This document shows positions 25,438-33,921 of a DNA stretch of 64,000 nt, one piece after another. The stretch covers positions 4,092,001-4,156,000 of the forward strand of contig NZ_JAOYOD010000001.1 of the NCBI RefSeq assembly GCF_025833875.1, read 5' to 3'. The translations under genes and the position numbers were made by a program. Each line of letters opens with the position of its first letter. Position 1 is the stretch's first letter. Origin of the DNA: Reichenbachiella ulvae (GTDB lineage Bacteria; Bacteroidota; Bacteroidia; Cytophagales; Cyclobacteriaceae). The notes beneath the pieces are model-generated. The model ran no database searches, was not told the DNA's origin, and was given only the letters and a program-made list of their open reading frames with translations.

Positions 25438-26613
25438 TTATTTCAAAAACTCATAGACACCAGCGACACCTTGTCCACCACCTACGCAGGCAGTGACTAT
25501 TCCATATTTCTGTTTCCTACGACGCATTTCGTTGAGCAACTGAATAGATAGTTTTGCTCCGGTACATCCCAGCGGGTGACCCAATGCAACAGCTCCTCCA
25601 TTTACGTTTACAATTTCCGGATTCAGTTTTGCTTCTTGGATAACTGCTAAAGCCTGAGTAGCAAATGCCTCGTTCAATTCGATTTGCTCAATGTCATTCA
25701 ATTTCAATCCAGCTTGCTTCAATGCCTTCGGAATGGCCTCAACCGGACCAATACCCATGATTCTTGGACTGACACCTGCTGCGGTATATGTCACCATTCT
25801 CGCTATTGGCTCTAGATTTAATTCTTTCACCATTTTCTCAGACATTACCATCACGAAAGCCGCTCCATCAGAAGTTTGAGATGAATTACCAGCGGTAACC
25901 ATCCCTCCCATTTTAAATGCAGGCCTCAATTTCGCCAAACCATCCATAGAGGTACCTGGCCTTGGGCCTTCGTCAGTATCCACTACAAAATCACGATCAA
26001 CTTTTTTGCCTTCTTCGTTCACATAAGTTTCGTGCACATTGATTGGCAGAATCTCATCTTTGAACTTTCCGTCTTTGATAGCGGCCAGTGCCTTGTTGTG
26101 AGAATCAACTGCAAACTGATCCGCCTGCTCACGGCTAATTCCGTAATCCTTAGCGATTTCTTCGGCTGTAACACCCATCGACAGATAGTACTCCGGATTA
26201 TTCTCCGCTATTTTCCAATTCAGAGCAGTTTTATATCCCATCATCGGTACGAGTGACATGGATTCTGTTCCACCCGCAATGATACAATCCGCCATGCCCG
26301 CTTTAATTTTGGCAGTAGCCATGGCGATGGTTTCCAGTCCTGATCCACAGTATCTGTTGACTGTAACACCAGGTACTTCCATCGGCAATGAAAGTAGGGA
26401 AATCATTCGACCCATTTGCATGCCTTGTTCTGCCTCGGGGATGGCATTGCCCACGATCAGGTCATCTATTCTTTTTGGATCCAGCTCCGGTACTTCTTTT
26501 ACCAAATGCTTAATCACGTCAGCAGCCAGATCGTCCGGACGGGTAAATCTAAAGCCTCCTTTTTTGGCCTTTCCTACTGCTGTTCTATATCCTTTTACTA
26601 TGTATGCTTCCAT
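25438..26613 (-). CDS. fadA: Acetyl-CoA acyltransferase (3-ketoacyl-CoA thiolase)
   Basis: Cleaves 3-ketoacyl-CoA to acetyl-CoA and a shortened acyl-CoA, the last step of beta-oxidation, in the cytosol. The 391-residue length is typical. The nucleophilic Cys89 is in NRYCGSGLE, the His is in GAVALGHPLGCTGAK, and the second Cys is in TACVGGGQG. The EQIELNEAFA and AGNSSQTSDGAA segments are also standard. Context with the HAD/ECH fusion and MarR gene supports a degradative rather than biosynthetic thiolase. A small gene for a four-helix-bundle protein lies between this gene and the dehydrogenase gene. Confidence 0.95.
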   Translation of the reverse strand: MEAYIVKGYRTAVGKAKKGGFRFTRPDDLAADVIKHLVKEVPELDPKRIDDLIVGNAIPEAEQGMQMGRMISLLSLPMEVPGVTVNRYCGSGLETIAMATAKIKAGMADCIIAGGTESMSLVPMMGYKTALNWKIAENNPEYYLSMGVTAEEIAKDYGISREQADQFAVDSHNKALAAIKDGKFKDEILPINVHETYVNEEGKKVDRDFVVDTDEGPRPGTSMDGLAKLRPAFKMGGMVTAGNSSQTSDGAAFVMVMSEKMVKELNLEPIARMVTYTAAGVSPRIMGIGPVEAIPKALKQAGLKLNDIEQIELNEAFATQALAVIQEAKLNPEIVNVNGGAVALGHPLGCTGAKLSIQLLNEMRRRKQKYGIVTACVGGGQGVAGVYEFLK

Positions 26614-26616
26614 TTT

Positions 26617-26991
26617 TTAGATATTAGTATTTAGACTTTTGGATTCTAGACTTTCGCCAAAAACCCTTATCATTTTTTGAATTTCATGTATTTCAGAGGT
26701 AATCACCTCCTTTTGTTCCGAATTGATAAAATTCAAATTTTTACTTATTACCAATTGCGTTTCTAGTTCACATAGTGAACCCATTGCTATACTCAAGAAT
26801 TGTCTGAACTCCTTGTCTGATTTTCTACCTGATCCTTCCGCAATATTGGATGGAACAGATACTGAACATCTTCGAATTTGATTGATCAAACCAAATTTTT
26901 CAGATTCTGGATATTGTGAAGTGATTTGATAAATTTCAGTAACCAAATCTACCCCACGCTTCCAAATATTCAGTTTCTTAAAATCATGCAT
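26617..26991 (-). CDS. Four-helix-bundle protein (S23 / 23S rRNA intervening-sequence family)
   Basis: A 124-residue all-helical protein of the S23 (IVP) family. The opening LNIWKRGVDLVTEIYQIT and the signature LINQIRRCSVSVPSNIAEGSGRKSDKEFRQFLSIAMGSLCELETQL (seen as two adjacent segments) are clear. These proteins form pentamers and resemble Avd of diversity-generating retroelements; their cellular role is poorly known. It sits inside an otherwise standard beta-oxidation operon. Its last twelve residues (ESLESKSLNTNI) are encoded by the same TCTAGA/CTAGTAT-type repeat found on its upstream side, which suggests that it arrived as a unit. Confidence 0.9.
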   Translation of the reverse strand: MHDFKKLNIWKRGVDLVTEIYQITSQYPESEKFGLINQIRRCSVSVPSNIAEGSGRKSDKEFRQFLSIAMGSLCELETQLVISKNLNFINSEQKEVITSEIHEIQKMIRVFGESLESKSLNTNI

Positions 26992-26992
26992 T

Positions 26993-27049
26993 TGTCTAGT
27001 TTCTAGAATCTAAGATCTAGCTTCTATTGTCTAGTATCTAAATACTAGT
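26993..27049. repeat. CTAG-rich short repeats flanking the four-helix-bundle gene
   Basis: Several copies of TCTAG(A/T)-type words are packed into 57 bases: GTCTAGTTTCTAGAATCTA, GATCTAG, and GTCTAGTATCTAAATACTAG. Related words occur on the other side at about 26616-26653 (TAGTATTTAGAC, ATTCTAGAC). The stop codon of the upstream dehydrogenase gene lies in the array. Confidence 0.65.
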
Positions 27050-29447
27050 TCCTCAACGGCTTGCCTTTAAACAAAATGCTGTGGATTCGTTCCAGCGTTT
27101 TGGGTTCAGCTGTTAGACTGAGGAAAGCTTCTCTTTCCAGATCCAATAGATACTGCTCGGAAACCAAGGTCGATGAGGTCAAATCACCACCACTCATCAC
27201 GTAGGCCAATTTTTTGGCAATTTTCGCATCGTGCTCGGAAATATAATTTCCGTAAAGCATGCCTGTGATGCCCGCCTCGAACATCGCCATCGAACTACGT
27301 CCATGCACTTTGATATCTGTTCGTTCCGTAGGTCGGGTGTATCCTGCCTCTGCCATTTCGATCGCTCTGGCTTTGGCATCCGCCAAAAGTCTCGATCGAT
27401 TCAATGTCACTCGATCCGATGGTCTGAGAATATTCATCTCCGCAGCTTCAGCAGCTGAAGTGGCCACTTTGGCTGTCGCTATATTCATAAAATACTTTTG
27501 TAGCGTATTTAGTTCTGGATCTCCCTCGCCATATTCGTCAGAAGAGCGAAGAGTCATCTCCTTGGTGCCGCCACCGCCAGGAATCAAACCCACACCGACT
27601 TCTACCAGACCGATATAAGATTCAGCATGTGCCTGAATCGCGTCGCAGTGCAATGACAATTCGCAACCGCCACCCAGCGCCATCCCAGATGGAGCCGATA
27701 CGACCGGAATATCCGAAAATCGTGCTCGGGTCATCGTCAGCTGGAATTGGCGAATCATCAGATCGATTTCGTCATATTCCTGATCAGAGGCAAACATGAA
27801 AAGCATCGCGAGGTTAGCTCCGGCAGAAAAATTCTGTCCCTCGTTTCCGATCACTACGCCACGGAAATTTTCTTCCGCCATAGAAATTGCTGTATTGATC
27901 CCTTCGATCACCTCACCTCCTATAGCATTCATTTTAGTATGAAATTCTACATTCAAAATTCCATCACCCACATCGTAAACAGTTGCTCCTGGATTTTGGT
28001 AGACCACCTTGTTCTCCTTGAAGGCCTCTAGGATAATGAAGCCTTCTGTACCCGGTATCACTTTGTACGATTTCGAAGGAATATCGTAGTAAAGCTTCTT
28101 ACCATTTTCGAATTTGTAGAAGCTCTCGTGACCCGCATCGATCATCTCATTGACCCAGTCTGCAGGAGCCATTCCGGCGGCCTCCATTTTTTCAGCCGTT
28201 TGCTTGACGCCTAAGACATCCCAGGTCTCGAATGGACCGATCTCCCATGCGAAGCCTGCGGCGACCGCCTGGTCGATCCTATATAGCTCATCGGCGATCT
28301 CAGGGATTCGGAGGGAACAGTACTTGAACATGTCATAGAATGTCGCTCTGTAAAACTCTCCTGCCTTGTCCTCGGCATTAACCAGGATTGGGAGCCTTTC
28401 TTTTACATTTTCGATGTCTTTTACCTTAGAGAGGCTCTCATAGTGTGCTTTGGTTCGCTCACCATATTCCATGGTTTTGAAGTCCAACTCTAAAATGACG
28501 GTTTTGCCATTTTCATCTTTGGTTTTCTTGAAATATCCCTGTTGGGTTTTGTCTCCCCACCATTTTTTGTCATAGAGGGATTTCACGATTCCGGGAAGTT
28601 TAAAAGCGTCACGAGATTCGTCGTCTGGCAATCCGGCGTATAGATTATTCGCTACATTGACTGTGGTGTCCAGCCCTACTACATCCATGGTTCGAAATGT
28701 GGCCGATTTGGCTCGACCGATGATCGGGCCAGTCATACGATCCACTTCGCCTACGGTCAGTCCCATTTTTTCAATGGTATGCATACCCGACATGATTGCA
28801 TAGATTCCAATTCGATTGGCGATGAAGGCTGGGGTGTCTTTGCAAAGCACCGTTTCCTTTCCGAGGAAGAGGTCTCCGTATTTCATCAAGAAATCCACAA
28901 TCTCTGGATCAGTATCTTTAGTCGGGATGATCTCTAGCAAGCGGAGATATCTCGGTGGATTGAAAAAGTGTGTTCCGCAGAAATGTTTTTTGAAATCGTC
29001 GCTTCTCCCATCCGTCATCAGATGAATTGGAATTCCTGATGTATTGGAGGTGATAAGCGTTCCGGGTTTGCGGTACTTTTCCACATTTTCGAAAACCTTC
29101 TTCTTGATATCTAGATTTTCGACTACCACTTCGATCACCCAATCATACTCCGCAATCTTGGACATGTCATCGTCAAAATTACCAAGTGTAACCAGCGAAG
29201 CTTTTGCACTCTCGTACAAAGCGGCCGGTTTGGATTTCAGTGTGGATTGAAATGCATCATTGACAATACGGTTTCGAACCTGAGGATTGTCTAGTGTTAG
29301 TCCTTTTGCTTTTTCAGTTTCATTTACGTCTTTCGGTACAATGTCCAACAGGAGTACTTCAACTCCAATGTTGGCAAAGTGACATGCTATTCTGGAACCC
29401 ATGATCCCAGATCCAAGCACAGCAACTTTTTTGATGGCTCTATTCAT
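27045..29447 (-). CDS. 3-hydroxyacyl-CoA dehydrogenase / enoyl-CoA hydratase fusion
   Basis: An 800-residue bifunctional beta-oxidation enzyme. Residues 1 to about 420 are the 3-hydroxyacyl-CoA dehydrogenase: the NAD-binding motif VAVLGSGIMGSRIA at the very start and the catalytic His in GTHFFNPPRYL. About 500-690 is the enoyl-CoA hydratase, with the oxyanion-hole segment NFSAGANLAMLF and SGMALGGGCELSLH. The domain order is the reverse of E. coli FadB, as is usual in Bacteroidota. Together with the thiolase it converts enoyl-CoA to ketoacyl-CoA and then acetyl-CoA. Its start overlaps the MarR gene by eight bases, indicating translational coupling. Confidence 0.94.
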   Translation of the reverse strand: MNRAIKKVAVLGSGIMGSRIACHFANIGVEVLLLDIVPKDVNETEKAKGLTLDNPQVRNRIVNDAFQSTLKSKPAALYESAKASLVTLGNFDDDMSKIAEYDWVIEVVVENLDIKKKVFENVEKYRKPGTLITSNTSGIPIHLMTDGRSDDFKKHFCGTHFFNPPRYLRLLEIIPTKDTDPEIVDFLMKYGDLFLGKETVLCKDTPAFIANRIGIYAIMSGMHTIEKMGLTVGEVDRMTGPIIGRAKSATFRTMDVVGLDTTVNVANNLYAGLPDDESRDAFKLPGIVKSLYDKKWWGDKTQQGYFKKTKDENGKTVILELDFKTMEYGERTKAHYESLSKVKDIENVKERLPILVNAEDKAGEFYRATFYDMFKYCSLRIPEIADELYRIDQAVAAGFAWEIGPFETWDVLGVKQTAEKMEAAGMAPADWVNEMIDAGHESFYKFENGKKLYYDIPSKSYKVIPGTEGFIILEAFKENKVVYQNPGATVYDVGDGILNVEFHTKMNAIGGEVIEGINTAISMAEENFRGVVIGNEGQNFSAGANLAMLFMFASDQEYDEIDLMIRQFQLTMTRARFSDIPVVSAPSGMALGGGCELSLHCDAIQAHAESYIGLVEVGVGLIPGGGGTKEMTLRSSDEYGEGDPELNTLQKYFMNIATAKVATSAAEAAEMNILRPSDRVTLNRSRLLADAKARAIEMAEAGYTRPTERTDIKVHGRSSMAMFEAGITGMLYGNYISEHDAKIAKKLAYVMSGGDLTSSTLVSEQYLLDLEREAFLSLTAEPKTLERIHSILFKGKPLRN

Positions 29448-29904
29448 TTTCGATCAAAATTAATTGTTGTTCTATGTTTCTGTTTTCTTCTATGACTTGA
29501 TCTATTGCGCCCATGACTTCAAAGAATGCCTGTAGTTTTTCGTCGGTGACTTTCTTTCGAACGCTTTCATTAAAATATATGACTGCCTTTCGTGCAAAGG
29601 CTCTTTTTTTCATTCCTTCTTCGGTGAGCATGATACGAACGGAGCGTTTATCCGATGGATCTTTTTCGCGATAGATCAATCCCGTTTGTTCCATACTCTT
29701 GAGCATGCGAGTCAAACTGCGAGCTTCCATTCCCAACAAGGGGGCGATCTTTGTCGCCGGAGTTCCCTTTTCCATATCAATATTGAGTAGCACAAATCCA
29801 GATGAAGCCGTGATTCCTTTCTCTGATCCTCCCTGATTGTACATTCTCGAAATCGCATGCCAGACTACTTTGATGTGGTAGTCTACTGTCTCTTCTTTTT
29901 TCAT
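29440..29904 (-). CDS. MarR-family transcriptional regulator
   Basis: A 154-residue winged-helix regulator. The recognition region TPATKIAPLLGMEARSLTRMLKSMEQTGLIYR and the wing DKRSVRIMLTEEG are characteristic of MarR. As first gene of the operon with the HAD/ECH fusion and thiolase, it probably senses an acyl-CoA or fatty acid and represses its own operon; this is inference from context. A 12-base palindrome overlapping the promoter region is a plausible operator. The end overlaps the next gene by eight bases. Confidence 0.9.
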   Translation of the reverse strand: MKKEETVDYHIKVVWHAISRMYNQGGSEKGITASSGFVLLNIDMEKGTPATKIAPLLGMEARSLTRMLKSMEQTGLIYREKDPSDKRSVRIMLTEEGMKKRAFARKAVIYFNESVRKKVTDEKLQAFFEVMGAIDQVIEENRNIEQQLILIENE

Positions 29905-29924
29905 ATCTTACACATCTTCCCTAT

Positions 29925-29956
29925 CAAAGATATATAAATTATGTTATGCATGCATA
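29925..29956 (-). promoter_or_regulatory. Predicted promoter and operator of the MarR beta-oxidation operon
   Basis: On the minus strand TATCTTTG (29932 to 29925) is a perfect -7 box, 20 bases before the MarR start. Just upstream is the perfect 12-base palindrome TATGCATGCATA (29945-29956), placed in the spacer where a bound repressor would block polymerase. No TTG is seen at -33. Confidence 0.5.
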
Positions 29957-29983
29957 CTAACTGCAGATAAGTTGTTGTGGGTG

Positions 29984-31795
29984 TTACTGATAGATCTCAT
30001 CCCCTCTGAGGGAGCGAAATCTTTTACGAGCTTCTGAGACATAAATGCTACCCGGATAATCAATCAAAAATTGACGATATAGATCCATGGCCATTTCTTT
30101 GTTCATCAAATATTCTTCTTGAATTTTTGCTTTCATAAACATCGCATCATCTCCAAAAATATCTTTTTCGAAATCCGACTGGATCACCTCCAACTGTAGC
30201 ACGGCATTTTCGAACTCACCGATTTCCAAATAGATATTTGCCATTTGCCAATGAATTTCATCTGCCAGCGAATGATGTGGATAATCCACTAGCATTTGTT
30301 GATAGGAATTTTTGGCTTGATCTATTTTATTTTGAAAGAGCAACAAATCAATTTCGGCATATTTCTTCAATACAAAATCCGAAGTATCTAATGCCGTATT
30401 GTTCTGAATCAAAAGACTCAAGGCCATGGCATCATTGGCGATCTCCTTGGTCGTAGCAGTTTTCAAAACATCAAGGTGTCCCTTTGCCAATTCGAAATTC
30501 CCTAAGTAATAATTCAATTTGGCATTTTTGAATTTAGCCTCATATCCCACCGTGCTGGATTTATTTGCCTTCTCTACTTGAGAGTAGAGAAGTGTCGCTT
30601 CCCATGGTTCATCTATCAGCAGATAAATATCTCCCAAATCCAATTTGCTCAAAGCCTTGATCTTTGGATTGATTCGAGGAAGTTCAATGATCTGATTCAA
30701 AATTGAAATGGCCGAATCTTTCTCATCCAAATAGAAAGCATGTAGAAGTGCCTTTTGTCTGTAGGCCTCTATCGTCTGTGGATTCAGTCCTGCATGTCGA
30801 ATCAATTCCTGATAATCCATGGTCAGCAGACGAATCGCAGTGATGTCAATCGGATAGGTAGATTTGACTTTTTCCTGTCGGGCGGTAATCAGTTCTCTTT
30901 GAGATCGCAAATAGTAGGGACTATCCTCGAGTTTATCTACGATATATTGAAAAATCTCCTCGGCCTCATCATAGCTTTCATTTTTCATGGCAATGGTACC
31001 AATGTTGAAAAGTCGATAACCATTTTCATTCAATCGTTTATTCACTGCCTTAGCTTGTACAAATGCACCATGAAAATCTTTTTGCTGCAAAAAAGCCCAT
31101 ATCAACAAATCCGAATACATGTTCTCGTTGGGATGCCTTTGAATATTGTCGAGGAGTGTCATTTGAAAATTGTTCATATCCTCTTCAGTCTGCAGTAAGT
31201 TTTGAAGGATATTTTTAACATATCTCAAATTCTGTGGTCTGAGCGAAGCGAAGACGAGATACTCATTTATCATTTTTTTCTTCTCTCCTAATATCCTGTA
31301 TGTGTTAGCTAACTCCAGTGCATAGTCCTGATCATTTCTACTTTCCTTCCTTCCTTCGAGATAAGTCTGAAGTGCATAGTTAGTCAATTGTTTGCTGATA
31401 AAATACTGCGCAGCAGTCCGCACCAAAAATCCATTGTCTTTGATATCAGCGATGATCTGTTGATAGTATCGATCGGCCTGTGAATTGCGATTGGTAGCGG
31501 TCATCAATATTCCTTCATCGATTCTGTAGTAGACATTCGATGGATATGATTTGAGAGCGCGGTTCAGATACTTTTCGGCATCCTTGTATTCGTTGAGCGA
31601 TAATAGGACATTGAAATAGTTATTGTGGATACTGGGAATATTCCGGCTATCCTTTGCCAGATCGTCGTAGATATCTTTTGCCTTTTGAAATTCCCCATTG
31701 ATATAATACTCATTGGCTAGCTGAATAGCTTGATCATCCTGGGCCACCAGTGTGAGGGGGAATATGGCTATTAAATAAATAAGGAATTTCTTCAT
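29984..31795 (-). CDS. Secreted tetratricopeptide-repeat protein
   Basis: A 603-residue protein with a signal peptide (MKKFLIYLIAIFPLTLVAQ) followed by helical TPR-like repeats along the whole length. Clear examples are AIQLANEYYINGEFQKAKDIYDDLA, KYLNRALKSYPSNVYYRIDEGIL, and near the end EIHWQMANIYLEIGEFENAVLQLE (each seen within longer repeats). The last part resembles YbgF/BamD-like TPRs (FLIDYPGSIYVSEARKRFR). Such proteins are periplasmic scaffolds. I chose the ATG at 31795, since a few codons upstream lack signal character. Its 5' side is the candidate replication origin. Confidence 0.88.
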   Translation of the reverse strand: MKKFLIYLIAIFPLTLVAQDDQAIQLANEYYINGEFQKAKDIYDDLAKDSRNIPSIHNNYFNVLLSLNEYKDAEKYLNRALKSYPSNVYYRIDEGILMTATNRNSQADRYYQQIIADIKDNGFLVRTAAQYFISKQLTNYALQTYLEGRKESRNDQDYALELANTYRILGEKKKMINEYLVFASLRPQNLRYVKNILQNLLQTEEDMNNFQMTLLDNIQRHPNENMYSDLLIWAFLQQKDFHGAFVQAKAVNKRLNENGYRLFNIGTIAMKNESYDEAEEIFQYIVDKLEDSPYYLRSQRELITARQEKVKSTYPIDITAIRLLTMDYQELIRHAGLNPQTIEAYRQKALLHAFYLDEKDSAISILNQIIELPRINPKIKALSKLDLGDIYLLIDEPWEATLLYSQVEKANKSSTVGYEAKFKNAKLNYYLGNFELAKGHLDVLKTATTKEIANDAMALSLLIQNNTALDTSDFVLKKYAEIDLLLFQNKIDQAKNSYQQMLVDYPHHSLADEIHWQMANIYLEIGEFENAVLQLEVIQSDFEKDIFGDDAMFMKAKIQEEYLMNKEMAMDLYRQFLIDYPGSIYVSEARKRFRSLRGDEIYQ

Positions 31796-31802
31796 GTCCT
31801 GC

Positions 31803-32174
31803 TTTTCCACATCTTTCTGCGTTCCTACAATATTAAAATAGAATATAAATAAACTATTATTATTTATTACCTCCGTGGATATGTGGATAAACGAAAGTTT
31901 TGTCTGTTCTTGTTTATCTATGGTTGATTTCTTTTCAGAAAGTTACAAGTTATCTACATCATAACTTACTGGTATTTAATCCTTAATGTTGTTATCCACA
32001 GCTTTTATTTTTTTGTGGATGAACTTATTCTCTTGTGGATGAAATTTGATTTTGTGTGGATTGCAAATGTTAACTTTTAGAGCTTTCTACATTTTGATCC
32101 AAAAAGAAGGGGCTGTGCACAAGTGAAGATATTTCTACACATCTTGTTTGTCCACAGCCCACCACTTATCCACA
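31803..32174. other. oriC: Candidate chromosomal replication origin (oriC): DnaA-box cluster with AT-rich block
   Basis: Perfect TTATCCACA boxes lie at 31882-31890 (reverse), 31992-32000 and 32166-32174. One-mismatch boxes lie at 31950-31958 (TTATCTACA), 32014-32022 and 32034-32042 (TGTGGATGA), 32115-32123 (TGTGCACAA) and 32148-32156 (TTGTCCACA). TTTTCCACA at 31803-31811 fits TTWTNCACA, and TGTGGATTG at 32055-32063 has two mismatches. The block 31831-31870 has only 3 G or C in 40 bases and could be the unwinding element. No coding sequence is visible in the region. parS sites follow 4.5 kb away. Confidence 0.75.
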
Positions 32175-32178
32175 GCTT

Positions 32179-33921
32179 TTAGAAGCTTATGTCAATATTT
32201 TCTAAAGTCCAATTGGCTCTAACATCGAAGGTTTCTGAGTAGAAATAGATCTCCTCAGGTTCAATTCCCAAGGTCATATTACCATGTGTCCAACGGCCGT
32301 CGTTATTTGAATCTATTTTAATTCTAAAGCTATACTTACCTGGTCTAACATTTCTGAATTGGTATTTGGTGGCATTCTTGATTTGATCGTGTACTTTGAA
32401 TTGATTGTCGATTAACTCCAGAGTATAGTTTTCACGTGAAGTATTTACCGTACCTGAAATGGTACCATAGTTTTCTGGATTTTTGAAAGTATAGATTCTG
32501 GTTATTTGTTCTACTGTATCTTGATCGATTGATATAAATGAACCAGCTCTAAAATTGAAATAGGTCTGATCAGTCTTTATGTTTTCCAGGTATTTGATTT
32601 TAACAGCGGTGACTGAATCTATTTCAAGACTGTCTTGACTCAATAGACTTGTGTCTACGAGTGTGTTCATGATGCTGTCAATTTGAATTTGAAACCAGTT
32701 TTTATCCAATTCATTATTGATGGTAAATTCTGTTAGGTTATCGTTCCAGGTTATTACACTATCTACTATGGTATATTTATATAATGTATCGAACTGATAG
32801 GTCATGCTGTCCAAATAATATTGAGTAATGGGTTTGGTAAAACTCATCTTCATTTGGAATTGCTCTTCTATTTGTGTTTTGTCTTTTGGATTCAACGAAG
32901 TGTTGAGGGTTTCTGGTTTGCGTTTACTTTCGGAGAATTGTACATAAACTGTATCTTCGATTGAATTGTAAACACTGTCGGTTGTTTGGATGAGTAAAGG
33001 AATACTGTCCAAATCATATCTGAATCTCTGGTCATAATAAAATCTCAAGGTTGATTTTCCTTTGATCAGATTGTTAGGAGGAATAGGAAGTTTGTGCTCA
33101 GGATTGAGTTTCTGTATGTCATATGATATAATCTCCTTTGAATAGAGAACATCGAAATATTGACCTGTCTTCTTTGATCTTACTAGTTCTAATTCTTTAA
33201 TGTTGAGTAATTGAATTCGAATGTCAACTGCCTCCTGATTATGGGTAAGATCTATTGAGTCTTTTAGAAAACCATGTGCTTCTTCATCTGGTTGACAAGT
33301 CAAATTGTTGTTCGCATCTTCAAAGGCATAGATTCGATAGTATCCATTTTTAATGTTATTGATTTGGTAGAATCCAGAGGTATCTGTCTGAGCAAAGTAT
33401 CTTGGCTTGCCTGTTAGAATATCTAAAGTATCATTGACGTTGTAGAGAGCTACAGTTGCTTTCTTGCTTTTCTTGTCTGTATACAGTTCTTTGATTTGTC
33501 CAGAGATACTGATGGAGTCTAGATGTGGTCCTGTTGAAAAGGCAATGCTGAAATTAGGTACAGGATTTTTTTCTGTCACATCAACCACGCCATCAGCAAA
33601 ATTGAAAGTATAAGTAGTACTATCCTCAAAATCTTTTTCGAACTCCATGAATAGTTGATTCTTTTTCACTCTCATCTTGAAGTTGTTTTCAATGATTGGG
33701 GTGATAATCAATTGACGTTTCAATTTGGATGCGTCTATACGTTCATCAAATTCGAATCGAAATTCTTTTCCTCTGTAGTTGGTAGTTTGATTTTCAGGAA
33801 TACTCTTCACTAGACTAGGTGGAATGGTATCCTTGGGTCCGCCGGTTGGTGATCCTGGATTGGCGCAAGAGTAGACATAGATGGCTAGGATTATGATAAG
33901 GAAAGGAAATAACTTTCTCAT
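32179..33921 (-). CDS. Ig-like-domain lipoprotein
   Basis: A 580-residue lipoprotein. The signal MRKLFPFLIIILAIYVYSC ends in lipobox VYSC, followed by the family-typical ANPGSPTGGPKDTIPP. The next 100 residues form a Big-5-like Ig domain (FEFDERIDASKLKRQLIITP, TYTFNFADGVVDVTEKNP). The rest is beta-rich, with a carnitine-like repeat of 'GYYRIYAFEDANNNLTCQPDEE' and a last domain of 'YSFRIKIDSNNDGRWTHG', both found in Bacteroidota outer-membrane or surface lipoproteins of unknown role. I chose ATG 33921 for the signal peptide; it overlaps the end of the methyltransferase gene by four bases. Confidence 0.85.
   Translation of the reverse strand: MRKLFPFLIIILAIYVYSCANPGSPTGGPKDTIPPSLVKSIPENQTTNYRGKEFRFEFDERIDASKLKRQLIITPIIENNFKMRVKKNQLFMEFEKDFEDSTTYTFNFADGVVDVTEKNPVPNFSIAFSTGPHLDSISISGQIKELYTDKKSKKATVALYNVNDTLDILTGKPRYFAQTDTSGFYQINNIKNGYYRIYAFEDANNNLTCQPDEEAHGFLKDSIDLTHNQEAVDIRIQLLNIKELELVRSKKTGQYFDVLYSKEIISYDIQKLNPEHKLPIPPNNLIKGKSTLRFYYDQRFRYDLDSIPLLIQTTDSVYNSIEDTVYVQFSESKRKPETLNTSLNPKDKTQIEEQFQMKMSFTKPITQYYLDSMTYQFDTLYKYTIVDSVITWNDNLTEFTINNELDKNWFQIQIDSIMNTLVDTSLLSQDSLEIDSVTAVKIKYLENIKTDQTYFNFRAGSFISIDQDTVEQITRIYTFKNPENYGTISGTVNTSRENYTLELIDNQFKVHDQIKNATKYQFRNVRPGKYSFRIKIDSNNDGRWTHGNMTLGIEPEEIYFYSETFDVRANWTLENIDISF

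Noticed and set aside
32428..32443. TTTTCACGTGAAGT as a parS site
   Set aside because: Only about 12 of 16 positions match, no better than expected from a CACGTG core with weak flanks.
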